Under the pieces are notes generated by a model, which had not been told where the DNA came from, searched no databases, and saw nothing but the letters and a program-made list of their open reading frames with translations. Shown piece by piece: positions 12,680-25,581 of a DNA stretch of 64,000 nucleotides. The first letter of the stretch is position 1, and each line of letters starts with the position of its first letter. This DNA comes from Emergomyces orientalis (taxonomy: Eukaryota > Ascomycota > Eurotiomycetes > Onygenales > Ajellomycetaceae). Made by a program: the position numbers and the translations under genes. The DNA is taken from NCBI GenBank assembly GCA_002110485.1, contig MOWL01000003.1:806001-870000 (forward strand), in the 5' to 3' direction.

Positions 12680-14165
12680 ATGGCTGCCGCGAACATGGCC
12701 GCCAGGACGGCCGCCAGAACAGCAGCTAGAGCGGCTAAGGTAGCGGGAGTAGTAGCTGAAGCGAGCGCCAGTGCTGGTGCGAAGCAGCCAAGTACAAAGA
12801 AGCCGGTTAGAAAGTCGCCAAATCCAAGAATGCCCGAGAAGGTCAGTCCTATGGTTATCAGCACTTGGGACGCTCTTCGATACCCAACAACGACAAAACC
12901 CATCCAGGGCAAGGTCAGAGAAACCGGGTCCCGAGCTGCTCTGCAATGGCGGACACAAGAAAGGGCGAGATTGCGCAAGGCACTCCACCGCCTGACGCAT
13001 GGGAAAAATATATTTGCGTACAATAATATCCGAACTAATCAGGTCGTATATTCGTTTACAAGAGAGCTTGAGGTGAGTGGATTCTTTTTCCCCCAAAATA
13101 TAATTAAGTGGAAGCACAGAAAAATTTTTAGAGTCTACAAAAACATATCCTCTAACTCTTCAATACTACTAGAAAAACAATGTCCTCTCCCAACTAATAT
13201 ACCATGGCAAAAAGACAATCCCCGCAACCCTGCGCAAGGACATGTGGACCCCTTATTTCTCACTGCACTTCCCCTCCACCTCCCTAGGCCTTGAAGCCTA
13301 CCGCCTCCTCCGCGAGTTTTCCATGCAGCGCCAACTCGCCCCGCCCGTAGATATGATCACCGCCTCGGAAGACAACGAGGTACTCACCCGTCAGCGGCCA
13401 CGTGATCCGATTGAAGCTGAAAAATGGGATAAAGAATGGAAGACTCGCATGGAACAACATCAGATTCTTAACAAGAAGTTGCGCGCCCGTGTACTCATGG
13501 ACCAAAAGGCTACGAGTGTTGCGGATGTGGCAGCTGTGTTGGCGTTACAGGAACAGAAGATGCAGGAGGAGCTGGAGCGGGAGGCAAGAGAGGGTGAACT
13601 GGAAGATGAGAACGAAGTAGAGGAGGAGGACGAGAAGGAAAGTGGTGGGGAGGTCGGGGACAAAGATAAGGCGGGCAAGAAGATTAGTAGAAAGAGGCGG
13701 AAACGGATCCAGGCGGCGATAAAAGCGCAACAGAAGCTGGAGAGGGAGACCATGGAGAAAATCAAGGAGCTGGAAGGCATGCTACAAGTTAAGATTGACC
13801 CTTCGCTGCCGCCCTCGGAGCATCACATTGTCAACGATGGCGAGGTTAAGATCTTCTGGATGGATTTACATAATTTACAGTATGCCGAGTCGTGGCCGAA
13901 GAATGTCATTCATGGCCAATTGAAAGCCGTTCGTGGCCATATTATGGGTACCGAGCTTGACCTTGCGGCTGATGAGTCGTTGGCGCTTGGGGATGCTCCT
14001 GGTGCTAAGGCGGGAGATAGCGAGGGGGGTGAACAGGCTGGTACTGCTGCCGGTGCTGGTGCTCTGGCTGAAGCTGAGGCTGAAGCTGAGGGAGAACAAG
14101 AGAAGGGAGAAGCCCCTAAGGAAGAGAAATCGAAGTCAGGCCTCGGGAAGTTGAAATTCTGGTAG
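12680..14165 (+). CDS. mhr1: Mitochondrial large ribosomal subunit protein mL67 (Mhr1 family)
   Basis: Structural protein of the fungal mitochondrial large ribosomal subunit; the yeast homologue Mhr1 has also been linked to mtDNA recombination. Exons 12680-13072 and 13173-14165 encode 461 aa. The N-terminus is rich in Ala and Arg with few acids, as in a matrix-targeting presequence. The family core follows: NNIRTNQVVYSFTRELE, then across the intron KNNVLSQLIYHGKKTIPATL and MWTPYFSLHF. A central acidic Lys/Glu coiled stretch (about residues 240-330) and an Ala/Glu-rich tail extend the protein beyond the compact yeast form. The start is the first ATG in frame with the presequence. It converges with the PP2C gene about 1.5 kb away. 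Confidence 0.88.
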
Positions 14166-15628
14166 ACAGGTCTCAGATGGACAAACGGGAATGGCTTGTT
14201 TTTCTTTTTTTTTTCTGGATCACAGGTTGCATTTGATACAATGGTTGCCCTATCCCCGCTTCCGAAATTTGGCCCTTTCGTTCCCATCAATTTCCAGGCC
14301 TTGTACATGTACAATTTTGATTTCCTCGTATCATCTCTGTTTTGCCTGTTGTTATTAAGGGTTTGGATAATTTTCTTTCTTCTTTTCTCGCCTTGTATAC
14401 TAGATATCGTAGAAACCGCCAAATTATGTACAAGTTTTGTTTTAAATAGAGACGAACCCATGGATAGCAAACATTTAACTGAAATGATGATACTGTGACA
14501 AATATACATATATATTAAGCCAAAAAGAAGCCATGTTTGCACATCAAAAGGCAGAAGGAGAAATACGTTCATCCATTCTCTATCAATTTCAACCACGGTT
14601 AAAGCTTCGAAAGTTCGAAAAACAAAAATGAACCTCGGTTTGAGGAATGTTCAGAAATCAGAAAATAAGATATAGAAAACCCATGTTTTGCCGAAAAGCA
14701 AATTTCAAGATCGTGGTAGTAAGTTAACAGTAAAGCAGACGCAAAAAGATATCTTCGACCACAAATATACCTTCCCAGCCGTTTCCCCTCCCCGGTACTC
14801 GATAACTTTCTAATATAAGTAAACAACCACCCCACAGCATGGCATGCCAGTGTGTGGGTCGGATACTTGCATGTCCCTCTGCGCATATTTACATAACAAA
14901 AAGTCATCATTGTGTGTGTGTGTGTGTGTGTGTGTGTTTGTGTGTGAGCGCGTGGGTGTGATATAACATAACATAGCACAGCCAGTACAGCCATCGCATA
15001 CATACAAAAATCATGACAAGATTGAAAATTGAAAATATATATAAAAAGTGCCAACAATGAACAGAGGCAAAATTGTGGGAGGCAGGGAAGCACACCCATC
15101 CACCCAGACAGGAAAAATTAAAAGAAGTGAATGGAAAATGAGATAGCTGTTGCTGATGATGCAAATGTATAATGATCATTAATGCGAGTCAGTTGGGATC
15201 CATGTCCTAGAGCTCCCATGCCTGCATATTTTCCTCCATGTGCTTGATTGCATGAGCTGCTCATCACTGTGATAACCAACATCCACGACCTCCCTCAAGA
15301 TACTGTAGAGGGGATATGATAGATAAGGGGAACATAAGAAACATCCATGGCCTAAGAAAACAGAAAGAAAGAAAATCAATCCTCATGCGTCTCGTGCATA
15401 ACCCTCATCAAAACATGAAACATGAAACATAAAAAAATAATAAAAAGGCTTTCTGCCTCCCGCATCCGGCAATCCAGCAATCCAGTCTTGGTTTCGTTAT
15501 GAATGAACGGTCGAATCGCGTCAAAGAAAAAAAGAAAAAAAAAGGTAGAACGGAAACAAGGGGATAAAAAAAGAAGAAAAAAAGATAAGACAACCCCCCC
15601 CCCGAAAGCCTAGCCGTCAAAGCACGGG
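14166..15628. other. Convergent intergenic region with TG microsatellite
   Basis: Lies between the 3' ends of the mL67 and PP2C genes. A (TG)13 repeat spans 14911-14936, and A-rich and poly-C tracts lie near 15530-15602. No gene is supported. It should contain both 3' untranslated regions, but no clear processing signal can be fixed. Confidence 0.65.
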
Positions 15629-17638
15629 CTATTCCCCTTCCTTCTTCCCATTCTTATTAGTATTACCCCCTTCCCCACCCTTATCCCTATTAGCACCAGC
15701 ACCAGGGGCGAGCTCATTCCGACTCCCCGCCAAATCCAAATTAGCAACCTCAATCGCCCCCTTCAACTCCGCAGGCGAAACCTCTGGCCCCAACTCGTCA
15801 TCCTCTATAGCCGAAAATGTCTCCACAGGCGTCGCATTCTCATCATCATCATCATCTTCTTCAGCGGCAGCAACTTCAACGCCCAACTTCCCCGCGCGCG
15901 CCTTTTTCCGGGTCTCCTCGACGATTTTGTCGGCTTCGCTAATGCCGCCAAGTTGCTTCGCGGATAAGGAAGGGTCGTTGGTATTATGGGCTCCAATACT
16001 ATCTGTCGTAGCTGGAGGGCCAGGTGACGTGCGCCGTTGTTGGTGTTGTGGGTCTATCGTTTGCTGGATGGCCTTTGTGTCAAAGCGGACAATCATGCAG
16101 GAGAGGTTGTCAGTGCTGAAGCGGGAGAGGGCGTGGTCGACGAGGATTTTTGAGGCGAGTTGCGGATCCTCTGTGCCACGGATGAGGTCGACGGCTTCTT
16201 GGTCGGAGCAGACGTCCCATAACTGTAAATAGGTAAAATACGATTAGTTTTGTACGAAAATCTTTGCGTTCGACAAATGGGGAAGGGGGTGATTTGAATT
16301 GAAAAATAATAATTAACAAATAAAATAAATACTCACACCGTCGCAAGCTAAGATCAGAAACTCATCCGTTTCGGGTTGGATGACGGTTTCTGTCGTGTAC
16401 GGGTGGCCGGTGACGAGGTCTTTCATGTACGAGTCCCCTAACGCCCGGGTGACAGCAAGAACACCGTTTACTCGATTATTGAGGATGAGGCCTCCCGCAT
16501 TGGATATCCGTTTCCCCTCGTTTTCATCACTGCCCTTGTGGTCATACGATAATCGTAGTGCCTTGCCATTCCGGCATAAAACAATTCGTGCATCGCCCAC
16601 GTTCGCGGTATAGAGTACACGCTGTCGAGATATTGTTGCTTCCTGGGTCTTTTGATTTGCAGCTCCTGGTGCTGAGGCTAATAATCCCGAAGGTTCTAAG
16701 GATGTCTGCGCTGACGACAAGTCTGCGTTACTATCCTTCTCTGGAGCCAACTTGGATGTCGCCAGCGGTGACGATGAGGTCGCATTGGGTGGAGGAACTG
16801 TCACTGTAGCTCGATCTTCCCATCGTAAGACTGCAGTTACAGCAGTACAGCCACTATTTTTCAAGGGGAGCTTTTCCAACTGCTGGTCCACATTGGTGAA
16901 TGCCTGGTCCAGGAGTTCTGGCACAGGAGCATTAGGGTGCTTTCTCATTATATCCTCCAAAATGAGATGTAGTTTTTTCCCGCACCACTCCGCCGCAAAC
17001 GTCCCAGCATGTCCGTCGAAAATGGCAAAGTATCCATTGTCCGTTTCAACCATGGGTGTCAAATCATCTGACTCTGCGGATGTAGAGATCGAATCCTCAG
17101 AATGTTTGCTGCGGGGGGGAGACAAATCGGCTTTGGGCAGCGTCGGGGCCGATGTTCCAAGAAAATTATAAAGATAAGCATGCGTGTCTTCCATAGTTCT
17201 GCGACATTTTCTATTCTTATCTTCCGTCACTCCAACCCGAAATGACGAGCGCGCAGTCGGTGCCGATTCACCGGCTGAGTTATTCAACGACCCTTGCGGC
17301 ACGATCAGCGCGGGGTCCATCTTCCCCAGCTTCTGCATGGGTGTCTGGGCTTGTTGTTCCTTCTGCGACTCCCGCGCGCTTGAGAGGTGTAGCGAACTTT
17401 TAGCGTTAGAGAAGAACGTAGCAGCCTTGGTCATAGAGCTACTTCGTCTCTTCTGCTGCTCTACTGAGGGGCTGCGGTCCTGGTTGCGGGGCGACAGGGA
17501 ACTGCTAGGCGAGGTGGCTTTGTTTTCCCGACCAGCAGCGGTATCCTTCGTGCTGATGGATAAGACAGTCGAACCGGAGCCGGAGACAGTGGAGGAATCG
17601 TCTTTCTCTTTGGTAGGGCTCGTCGAGCCACCGAACAT
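15629..17638 (-). CDS. ptc1: Type 2C protein phosphatase (Ptc1-like)
   Basis: Mn/Mg-dependent Ser/Thr phosphatase; yeast Ptc1 dampens MAP-kinase stress signalling. Exons 17638-16337 and 16222-15629 encode 631 aa. A Ser-rich N-terminus of about 140 residues precedes the PP2C fold. Visible motifs are NRKCRRTMEDTHAYLYNF, the metal-binding block GYFAIFDGHAG (about residue 200), VLYTANVGDARIVLCRNG, VTRALGDSYMKD and LACDGLWDVCSDQEAV, whose ACDG/LWD is joined across the intron. An insert of about 55 residues separates two core strands before RQRVLYTANVGDAR. After the domain is a low-complexity acidic tail (five Asp in a row, then Gly/Asn/Lys-rich). The longer in-frame extension upstream has no ATG, so the Met at 17638 is taken as the start. 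Confidence 0.85.
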
Positions 17639-19938
17639 TCTGTTCAGCAACCCACCCTGGTTAGAGGCGAGGCTCCTCCGCTTGCTTCCTGCCAGCTTGA
17701 CAATCCGAGCAAAACACAGGAGATCCGATGTGTCGACGGGACAAATAGAGGAAGACGGAGGGGTAGCTGTTTTTCTTTCCTCTTAGGACGAGCTCGTTGC
17801 TAATTGTTTTTATTATTATTTATCTTTTTACGTTTCTGCCCTTTCTGAGAATCGGGTAGGATGACAAAAAATATTTGTGATGTCAAGTCTGAACCTAATA
17901 TTGAAAAAGTCAGTCGCATGCCAGGAGTGGATAGTGATAGTAAATGTAATTCGCTGCACGATCAACAAGATCTCGCTATTATTTGATTAAGCAGGTGAAG
18001 TTATATAGTCAGATTCCGTTCACAGCAAGATCAATCCCGCCCGAGTACGCCCGGATATCCGAAATCAGACCAGTGGTGATAACAAGCGGCAAAACAGGAT
18101 ATCGGAAGCGTCGTTACCTCGAAAGCCAATGGTGGCCAAACAATCGACTTCGCGCGGAGATCACGGACAGAATCCCACCAGCAGGTTATTTCCCAGTAAC
18201 CCTAGCGTGAGACTCGATCAGGGTTAATGGCGGCGGGGGGTTTGCGGGGGAGTTTTGGTGTCAACAAGGTGTAGGCAGGCGTTTGGCGGCAGGATTGTGG
18301 TAGTTTATGTTTCTAATGGTGAGGCACGGAGCAGATTTCCAGGTCCTCTGGGTCAGTGAATTAAGTTCTTTATGCACAATGCAGCAAGGCACAAACAATT
18401 TATGGAGGGGCAGGCATTGAAGTGAATTCTCTGCGAAAATAACATGAAAGAAAGTTGGATATGGGCTAGATTTTTTGCTCTGTGGGTTAAGTAAAGATGG
18501 GAGTTCGTTTTTGGGCTGTTATTATGGAGACCGGAATCAGGGCGGGGGCAACACAGACAGAACAAGTAGTGGTCAAAAAGCAAACCCGCATAGATGTAAA
18601 ATGCAGGGAGTGAGAAAGAAAGGCTTACATTTCTAATTAGTTTGTAGAATTCTAGCGTCTCCAAAGGGGGATCGCGGATTCAACTGAGGGGTTGTATGGA
18701 ATGAGGAAGAATGTTGGTTTTTGCAGGTGGAAGTTGGACTGAAGATGAGAGCGAGAGAGATCGATCTCTGGCCCAACGCTAAATAAACAATGTCCCGAGT
18801 TGAGAGGGCAAAGACAGGCAAAGATATATAGAGATCAAGGGTCTGGGTCTGGCTACTCTGTACAGAGTACAAGAAATCAATCATAATAGGTTGCTATGGG
18901 GTAAACATGTGAGTCGGCCTTAGTGGGGGGGAGAAACAGCCCACACCGTTAACCTCTAGTTATCCATTAACTAGTTAGCCTGGGCTACTTATCTATTTAT
19001 ATATTTATGCCTACGTAGCTGCATATATCCCATGATAATATAATCCGTGATGCGTGGTTCTTGATCCCAATCTCTTCAATATTTCCCGAACATCGCGGGG
19101 TCGCTGCCAGGGCCTCAACCTCAAAACGGGGGATGTTTTTAACCCAGTCTTGTGTATCAGCCATTTTGATTGTTTCATTCTGGTAGTTATAGTTACAGAT
19201 ATTATTATTATTAATCTATTGTCGTCATTCTTTATCATAAAAATAAACTGAAAATACATATTTATGTTTCTCCCATCAATTACTCACTCCTCCTGATCTT
19301 TCAGCAGAAATATTTCTTACGCGTTTATTTATAGGATTCGTAGGCGATGTGTTACATATATCAAAGGGCATGTGGCTCCCCGCTTTTCATTGCCCACAGG
19401 GGGATGTTGTCAGGAGTAGAGCGGGCAGGAAGATGACTGACTATCCATGTATAACTTCGGAGAATTGCGACTTTTTAGCTTGAAAGCAGAGAGGTCTGAG
19501 TGAGTTGGCATAACCTGTTCAACATCGTCATTTCCAGGGGGTTAGCAAATGTGCCACGACAAGAGTTGCTATGCATGTAAGCGCGACGGCGTGCTTTAAT
19601 AATGACGGTATAACCCCTCGGGGGGAAACCTAACATAGCGGAGAGGAGGGACTTTCTCAAGAAGTAAATAATACTCAAGAGGCATCCATTTTTAAAAATC
19701 AGTCAATTGTCAGAAATCGCATCTCACGACCAATCTCTTCCCGATAACCCCATGCTAGCTATTCCTGTACATCAAGATATTCGGGTAAAATTATTAAAAA
19801 AAAAGAGCGAAAAAGAGTAACAGTCCATAGCGCGAAAACAAAACGCCAAACACCGTTGCCCGCCGCAAAAAAACAATTTAAAAAAAATAACGTGCGCAAA
19901 GCCTCGGCCGACGTCATCCATTATTACACCATCTTCCA
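17639..19938. other. Intergenic between PP2C promoter and Vps2 3' end
   Basis: About 2.3 kb with no supported gene. The part from 17639 upward is the PP2C promoter/leader side and starts with an ATG-free open stretch. Small open frames at 18353-18664, 18633-18884 and 19011-19259 (minus) show no domain or coding bias and are not called. Confidence 0.6.
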
Positions 19939-21036
19939 TCACCGTCGAAGACTGTCTAGTCTGGCTTGTAAATCGTCATCGTCTGTATTTGCACCGGCGC
20001 CAGCACTCGCACCGCCGCCGCCGCCAACTGCCTGGGCGACTCGTCCTTCGGGGACAGATGCTTTTTGCAATTCCGAAGGCGTCTCACCCATCTGTGATCG
20101 CTTAACTGTCAGCAAAATATTTGGAGAAAGATGTATATTTGGCTGATAAGGAAAAAAAAAAAAAAAGGGGAATGAGACGGTACGTAGACGTGCAACGTGA
20201 ACGTGGAAAGATGAACGTACAGCCTGCCCCAGATCGACACCAATTTCATCCAGAACCTCCTTCACAATCTCTTCACCTTCCTCCTCATCCTCTAGTCCCG
20301 TGGCTTCGTCAATAGCATCGTCCATCAACTCCTGCCGCTGGTCCATGATCTCATTCTCTCGTTCAAATTCCATGGCTATTCGTTGCAGCGCGGGGAGGTT
20401 CATCTGTCTGTTCATGCTGCCTAGGAGCATGGTTGCGCCTTTCATGGATTGCATCATCTGCTCATTACTCCTGACGGTCTATACATAAATAAAAAATAAT
20501 AATAAAAAATGCACACCACTTCGTTAGCAAATCCGGGTGAATAGAATGTATCTGCTGTCTGGAGTTGGGCGTAAAAATAAAAAATTCGTACCTGGATCCG
20601 GAGGGAGATGGCTTGTAGTTGTGTTCGCATCGAGTAGAACTTTTGGATGTACCTAGACGAACAAAGAAACAACAAGAGGAGGTAAATCAGCAACGAGGAG
20701 TTTCAAGTGGACACAAGAATTAGAAAATTTTTCAGCTCGACATACCGCCTCGTCCTAACCAGGTCCTTCGCTTGAATTTTGCAGGCACCTATCTGCCCAT
20801 TCTTTGCGCTCTTCTTGATATCCTGCACCAGCTTCTTCTCCTGATTTTCCAGCTTGACACGTTCTCTATCTAGTTCCCGCTGTGTCTTTTCCAGGGCCCG
20901 CTGGTGTTTTCGTAGACGCTCTGCGGGCGTCATGCGCTTTCCGAAGGCCCATTCTACGATCTGGTTGCCTGGTAAGTTATCGCCTACAATGGAATAGGTG
21001 GGGTGAGGGGAGGGGAATAATAATACTTACATTCAT
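19939..21036 (-). CDS. vps2: ESCRT-III subunit Vps2/Did4 (Snf7 family)
   Basis: Core ESCRT-III filament protein that recruits Vps4 and drives inward budding at multivesicular endosomes. Five exons: 21036-21031 (only ATG AAT), 20960-20746, 20652-20592, 20478-20221 and 20091-19939, giving 230 aa, the normal family length. The start reads MN|IVEWAFGKRMTPAERL. The intron-spanning sequences RTRRYIQKFYSMRTQLQAI and TVRSNEQMMQSMKGATMLLG are diagnostic of Vps2/CHMP2. The N-terminal half is basic and helical, and the C-terminal half is acidic (EDEEEGEEIVKEVLDEIG). A Gly/Ala-rich linker precedes the C-terminal MIT-interacting motif DDLQARLDSLRR. The six-nucleotide first exon is inferred from splice sites and protein conservation. 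It shares a promoter region of about 400 bp with fzo1. Confidence 0.9.
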
Positions 21037-21437
21037 TGTATATTATATGAAGTGAGGAGGATAAGAGGAGAAATATAAATAGCCTGAAATTGGAACACTC
21101 AGTAACTATCGTGCTGCAAGAAACAACAGGAGAGTTGTATTTGTCTGCAACTGAACTATGTTTCTTGAAAATGTTGATATGTCGTATGTGACGATGTTTC
21201 TGTTGGCTGCTGCTGCATTGTCCAGGCGCCACGCCAAGCCCCTTACGAACCATTTCCGGGAAAATCATATCCGGACCATCATCAAATCAACCAATTCTTT
21301 TTTCCACCAAACGTCATTAATTATTCTTCACCACAAACCACACTACCTGCAGCACAACACCACATCTCTAACATCCCTCTTCATTTCATGCGGGTGTTCA
21401 TTTATCCCCTCTGATCGGCGCAGTCCGCTTGCTTGCC
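21037..21437. promoter_or_regulatory. Shared intergenic promoter of vps2 and fzo1
   Basis: A 401-bp gap separates the two start codons, which point away from each other. Both promoters must lie here or inside the 5' transcribed sequence. I see no obvious TATA box or other motif I can name. Confidence 0.5.
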
Positions 21438-24400
21438 ATGAGTCAGCAATATTTCCCGACAGAGGCCGCTTCGTCGGCTGGGGAGGGTTCCTCCAGACAC
21501 GCCCCTGGAGAATCTTCGAGTAGCCCCCACCCAGACGTTGAAGGCCCTGAATATATGGTCGTTGGGTCCGGGTCGGTTTCACACAACGCGACGTCGCTGA
21601 TGGCGTCGCTGAATAACGATTCTGGTTATGGGGGTAGCGTAATGGGCGAGAGTGTGGATGGATATCGCCCCGGATTGATGGAAGACCGGCCAACGCCTTC
21701 ACATACGCCAGTGCTTCCAGGACAATTTAATGAAGCTGGTTCGTCCTTTTAATTTTACTGTTAATGTGAACAGGACCCTTTTTTACTGATATATATTCAT
21801 TTTTTCTAAAATAGCTGAGCACGAAAGACAGGTTGTCGCAAGTCATGTTCATCAATTACTATAGTATGTGTTGATTTTCAACTTGGGATACTTTCTCTCT
21901 TTTCTTTTTTAACAGTTTTTTCTCTTTCTCTCTGTCTAGCAATTCGAACCGAACCCAGCTTAGTCGATCGATCACCCGTACCGTAGAACTTCTCAAAGAG
22001 CTCCAGCAAATGAACCGCCAGTGGCCCGCGCACTATCCACCTGTTCAGGCTACCCAATCCGTGTCCCCATACCCATCCGGTTTGCAGCGTGTACAGTCCT
22101 ACCAGGTCGATGCAGCAAACTCAAGTTCCTTCGAAAGACCAGACCCTCTACGACGTATGACCGCAGGGGTGGATGGGAGTGCGATTCCTGACTCCAGCAA
22201 CGCTGCAGAAAACAGACCACTTCCTGGACCACGGCTGGTGACGCCACAGATTGCCCAGGAATTTTCCATCTTGAAACTGGACCTTAAACTTGGTTCATTG
22301 TCGCAGTCAGAGTTGGTCCATTCGCTGGAAAAGAGCTCCATTGCCTCCTTGCTGGATGGCAGAGTGAGCCAGAGCATCAGACATCTACTTTCTTTGCGGG
22401 ATAGAATAGAAGATTTGTCCAGTAAGGTGTTGATTACTGGTGATCTTAATGCTGGCAAATCGACATTCTGCAATGCTTTGTTGCGCCGCAAAGTTCTACC
22501 AGAGGACCAGCAACCGTGCACAAGTATTTTCTGTGAAGTGCTGGATGCAAGAGAAAATGGTGGCATTGAGGAGGTCCATGCGATTCACAAGGACCGACCA
22601 TATAACCGCAACGATGAGAGTACATATGACGTGTACTCCATACAAGATTTGGAGTCATTAGTGGTGGACAACAGCAAGTATATGCAGTGTAAGATTTATT
22701 TGAAGGATATACGGACGATTGACGAGTCATTGCTGAACAATGGCGTTGTCGATATATCTATCATCGATGCCCCCGGCCTAAACTCCGATTCCGTCAAGAC
22801 TACTGCTGTCTTCGCTCGACAGGAAGAGATCGATGTGGTCGTCTTTGTCGTATCCGCTGCCAATCACTTTACTTTATCTGCACAGGAATTTATCATGAAT
22901 GCCGCCCACGAAAAGGCTTATATTTTTATTGTTGTGAATGGTTTTGACAATATTCGGGATAAGCAACGATGCAAGCAAATGGTTCTGAAGCAAATTGCTA
23001 AATTGAGCCCGCGGACGTTCAAGGAGTCTGCCGAACTTGTTCACTTTGTATCAAGTAATGCGATCCCAGTTATGCCTGCTCTCACAGCTGGAGGAGATGG
23101 AGGAGATGGAGGAGATGGAGGCGACGGTGGCCCGGATTTCGATGGCGAGGATGGCTCAAAGGGCAAAGGAAAGGCCCCTATTGCAGCGGACGATAAGGGC
23201 AAGGGTAAGGAGAAAGAAAAAATTCAGGACTTTGAGAACCTGGAGGGTGCATTGCGTCGATTTGTCCTTGACAAACGCTCGCGCTCGAAGCTTGCTCCGG
23301 CGAAGACCTATCTTTTGAACATCCTTTCCGATTTACATGTTCTTGCCTCTGCGAATCGGGATGTCGCTTCATCTGAGCTTGATCGCATGACAAGGGAACT
23401 CGATGAACTCGTGCCCGCCTACGAGGAGAGCAAGAAGCGACGAACAGAAGTTACTGAGAACCTTTCTAATTCTATTGATGAATCATGCGAGGATGTCTAT
23501 AACCATTCTCGGACCACTCTGTCGAATAGAGTATCAACACTTGCTGAAGCTACTCTTGGAGTCGAGTATCCTGGTCTCTTTTCTGCATTCCAATACGCAG
23601 AAGATCTGAAGATAGCTATGCTAGACGAGCTTGCCGCCTCCGTCTCTGCTTGTGAGGACTACGCTCGTGGAAAATCCGTCCAGGGAGTCAACATGATTCA
23701 AAGCATAGGCCTCCTACACGTTGGAGAAGATAAATTCCCCAATCTTAATTTCCGCGCAGATCTTATGTTCAAGCAAAAGCGACATATCACTGCCCGACAA
23801 CTCTATACTGAAATCGATCTGTGGGACTTTTTCGATATCTCCGGCCTGTGGCATCGGCAGGAAAAGGTTGCCGGGACCGGCATGGCGATGACCGTTGTCA
23901 CTGTCCTTGGCGGAAGGGCCTTGGGTGGATCGGGTTGGATCGACGGTGCTCTTGGTGCCGCTAGAATTCTGGGAACTAACAATATGAGGAGGATGCTTGT
24001 GCCTGGCATGATTGCAGCAGGTGAGTTTTTCCCCCCTTCGGACCACTACGATAACTCCCCTTTCCCTATTGACCCTCACGAGTTAATCTAACATCTTGAA
24101 TTCTTAGCATTTTTAACTGCATCATACCTCCTCACCCAAATCCCGAACGCGCTCCCCGCCAACATCTCCCGCAAACTCTCCGAAACTCTCGCGGAGATCG
24201 ATTATATTCACACCAACGCCACCCGCATCTCATCCGAGGTGCGTCGCGTCCTCCGCATGCCCGCCTCAAGGTTGCAATCGACTCTGCAGACAGCCACCGA
24301 AGACTTAGCAAAACGCAAAGATGAAGTCGGCAAAACTAAGCAGCAGAGCGAAGTTGCCAGCAAATACTTTTCAAATCTATTCAGGGAGAGTCGTGAGACT

Positions 24401-24493
24401 TGCAGGGCCGTTGAGCAAGTTGATCTCGAATCTCCGTTGCCCGCTAGCATGGCGCAATATCAACAACAAACAACACGAGGTTTGGGCTCTTGA
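21438..24493 (+). CDS. fzo1: Mitofusin, transmembrane GTPase Fzo1
   Basis: Dynamin-related GTPase of the mitochondrial outer membrane that mediates fusion. Exons 21438-21738, 21815-21863, 21940-24020 and 24108-24493 give 938 aa. The N-terminus is Ser/Gly-rich and disordered. The G domain shows G1 GDLNAGKST (about residue 284), G2 region QPCTS, G3 DAPGLNSDS (about 392) and a G4-like VVNGFD. A Gly-Gly-Asp repeat and Lys/Gly-rich insert (about 500-545) follow. The hydrophobic hairpin lies at about residues 765-822 and is split by the last intron (MIAA|AFLTASYLLTQI). The C-terminal HR2 coiled coil covers about 825-920. The transmembrane hairpin makes the assignment to mitofusin rather than another dynamin firm. 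Confidence 0.93.
23091..23128 (+). repeat. GGAGAT tandem repeat inside fzo1
   Basis: About four copies of a GGAGATGGA-type unit encode Gly-Gly-Asp repeats between the GTPase core and the first heptad region. The repeat keeps the frame, so copy number can vary without breaking the protein. Confidence 0.8.
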
Positions 24494-25581
24494 TTTTCCC
24501 CGTACCCGGACGAATTAGGGAAAAAGAGAGGGATATGGAGGCGATGCCTGGGACTCTTAAGTAGTCCGCTGCCCGACATCTTCTACCACGTTCGATTTTT
24601 CTCTTCTCCTCTTCGTTTATTTTTCATTTGGCATTGCCTGCGTTCCCAAGTATTCATGCATGCATGCCCCCCCTTTTGTTCTAATATTTGTCTCTATCCT
24701 ATATGTATGTATGTACTAACGCCTGTTTCTTCTTTTCTATCTGTAAATACCCCACCCGCTCCCTTCTTTTGACACGCATATCCTTTTTTTACACCCCCCA
24801 ACTCTGCCAACGCACCCACACCCGCACTGCACGAGATAAGATTGTTCATCTTTATATATAGTTCACGGCGTAATCTGGCGCCTGGGCTCTTTTGCACGAA
24901 ACAAAATCAAGAAAGTAACGCTATGCCCTTCGCAATTCTTTTTATTTTTATTTTTATTTTACTTGTCGTTTTCTTTTCGCGCTGATTGCGGATGTTAGCT
25001 TTTTTTCCCCTTTCGTTCGCGTCCCAATTGACCCACGCATCACCTATCATCACCCAGCTCTATTCCATTTCTTTTCTTCTCAAGTTGGGGAGAGAAAAAA
25101 ACACTATACAAAAACAATAATTTTGCTATTATGGAAACTCTCAGCATTTGGTGTATTATAGTATATATAGTACAGTACGTATGAGGAATTATCAGATAAG
25201 TTTTTACTCTTGTTTTGAGGTGATTTTGAACAGGGGATATAAGTATACAGATAGATCACTGCAAAAGAAATATCAGTTCATATATATTTACCCATAAAAC
25301 GACATCTGAAAGCCAGGTCAGCTTTCGTTAATCGACAACACAGCTGGAGCCGTACATTTGGTTACTTGCCTCCCTTGATTGACGCCAAAACCAAATACTC
25401 CCACCAAAGCAATCCAAAAAAGGCGCCCCTTCCCCAAAAAAAACATCAGGAGGTAATTCTCAAACACCAAAAATACGACGCCTCATCGCTGTAAAATTTC
25501 CACACGTCATCATGTTTCAACACCCGTATGCATATACACGTACGAGAAGAAAACAAGGGGGAGGGCCCCCAAAACAATATT
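24494..25581. other. Convergent 3' region of fzo1 and the Dpb11 gene
   Basis: About 1.1 kb without a gene. It is pyrimidine-rich after fzo1 and contains ATTTTT repeats near 24940-24960. It presumably holds both 3' untranslated regions. Confidence 0.6.

Noticed and set aside
17639..17786. N-terminal extension of the PP2C frame
   Set aside because: Open for about 45 codons but contains no ATG before an in-frame TAA.
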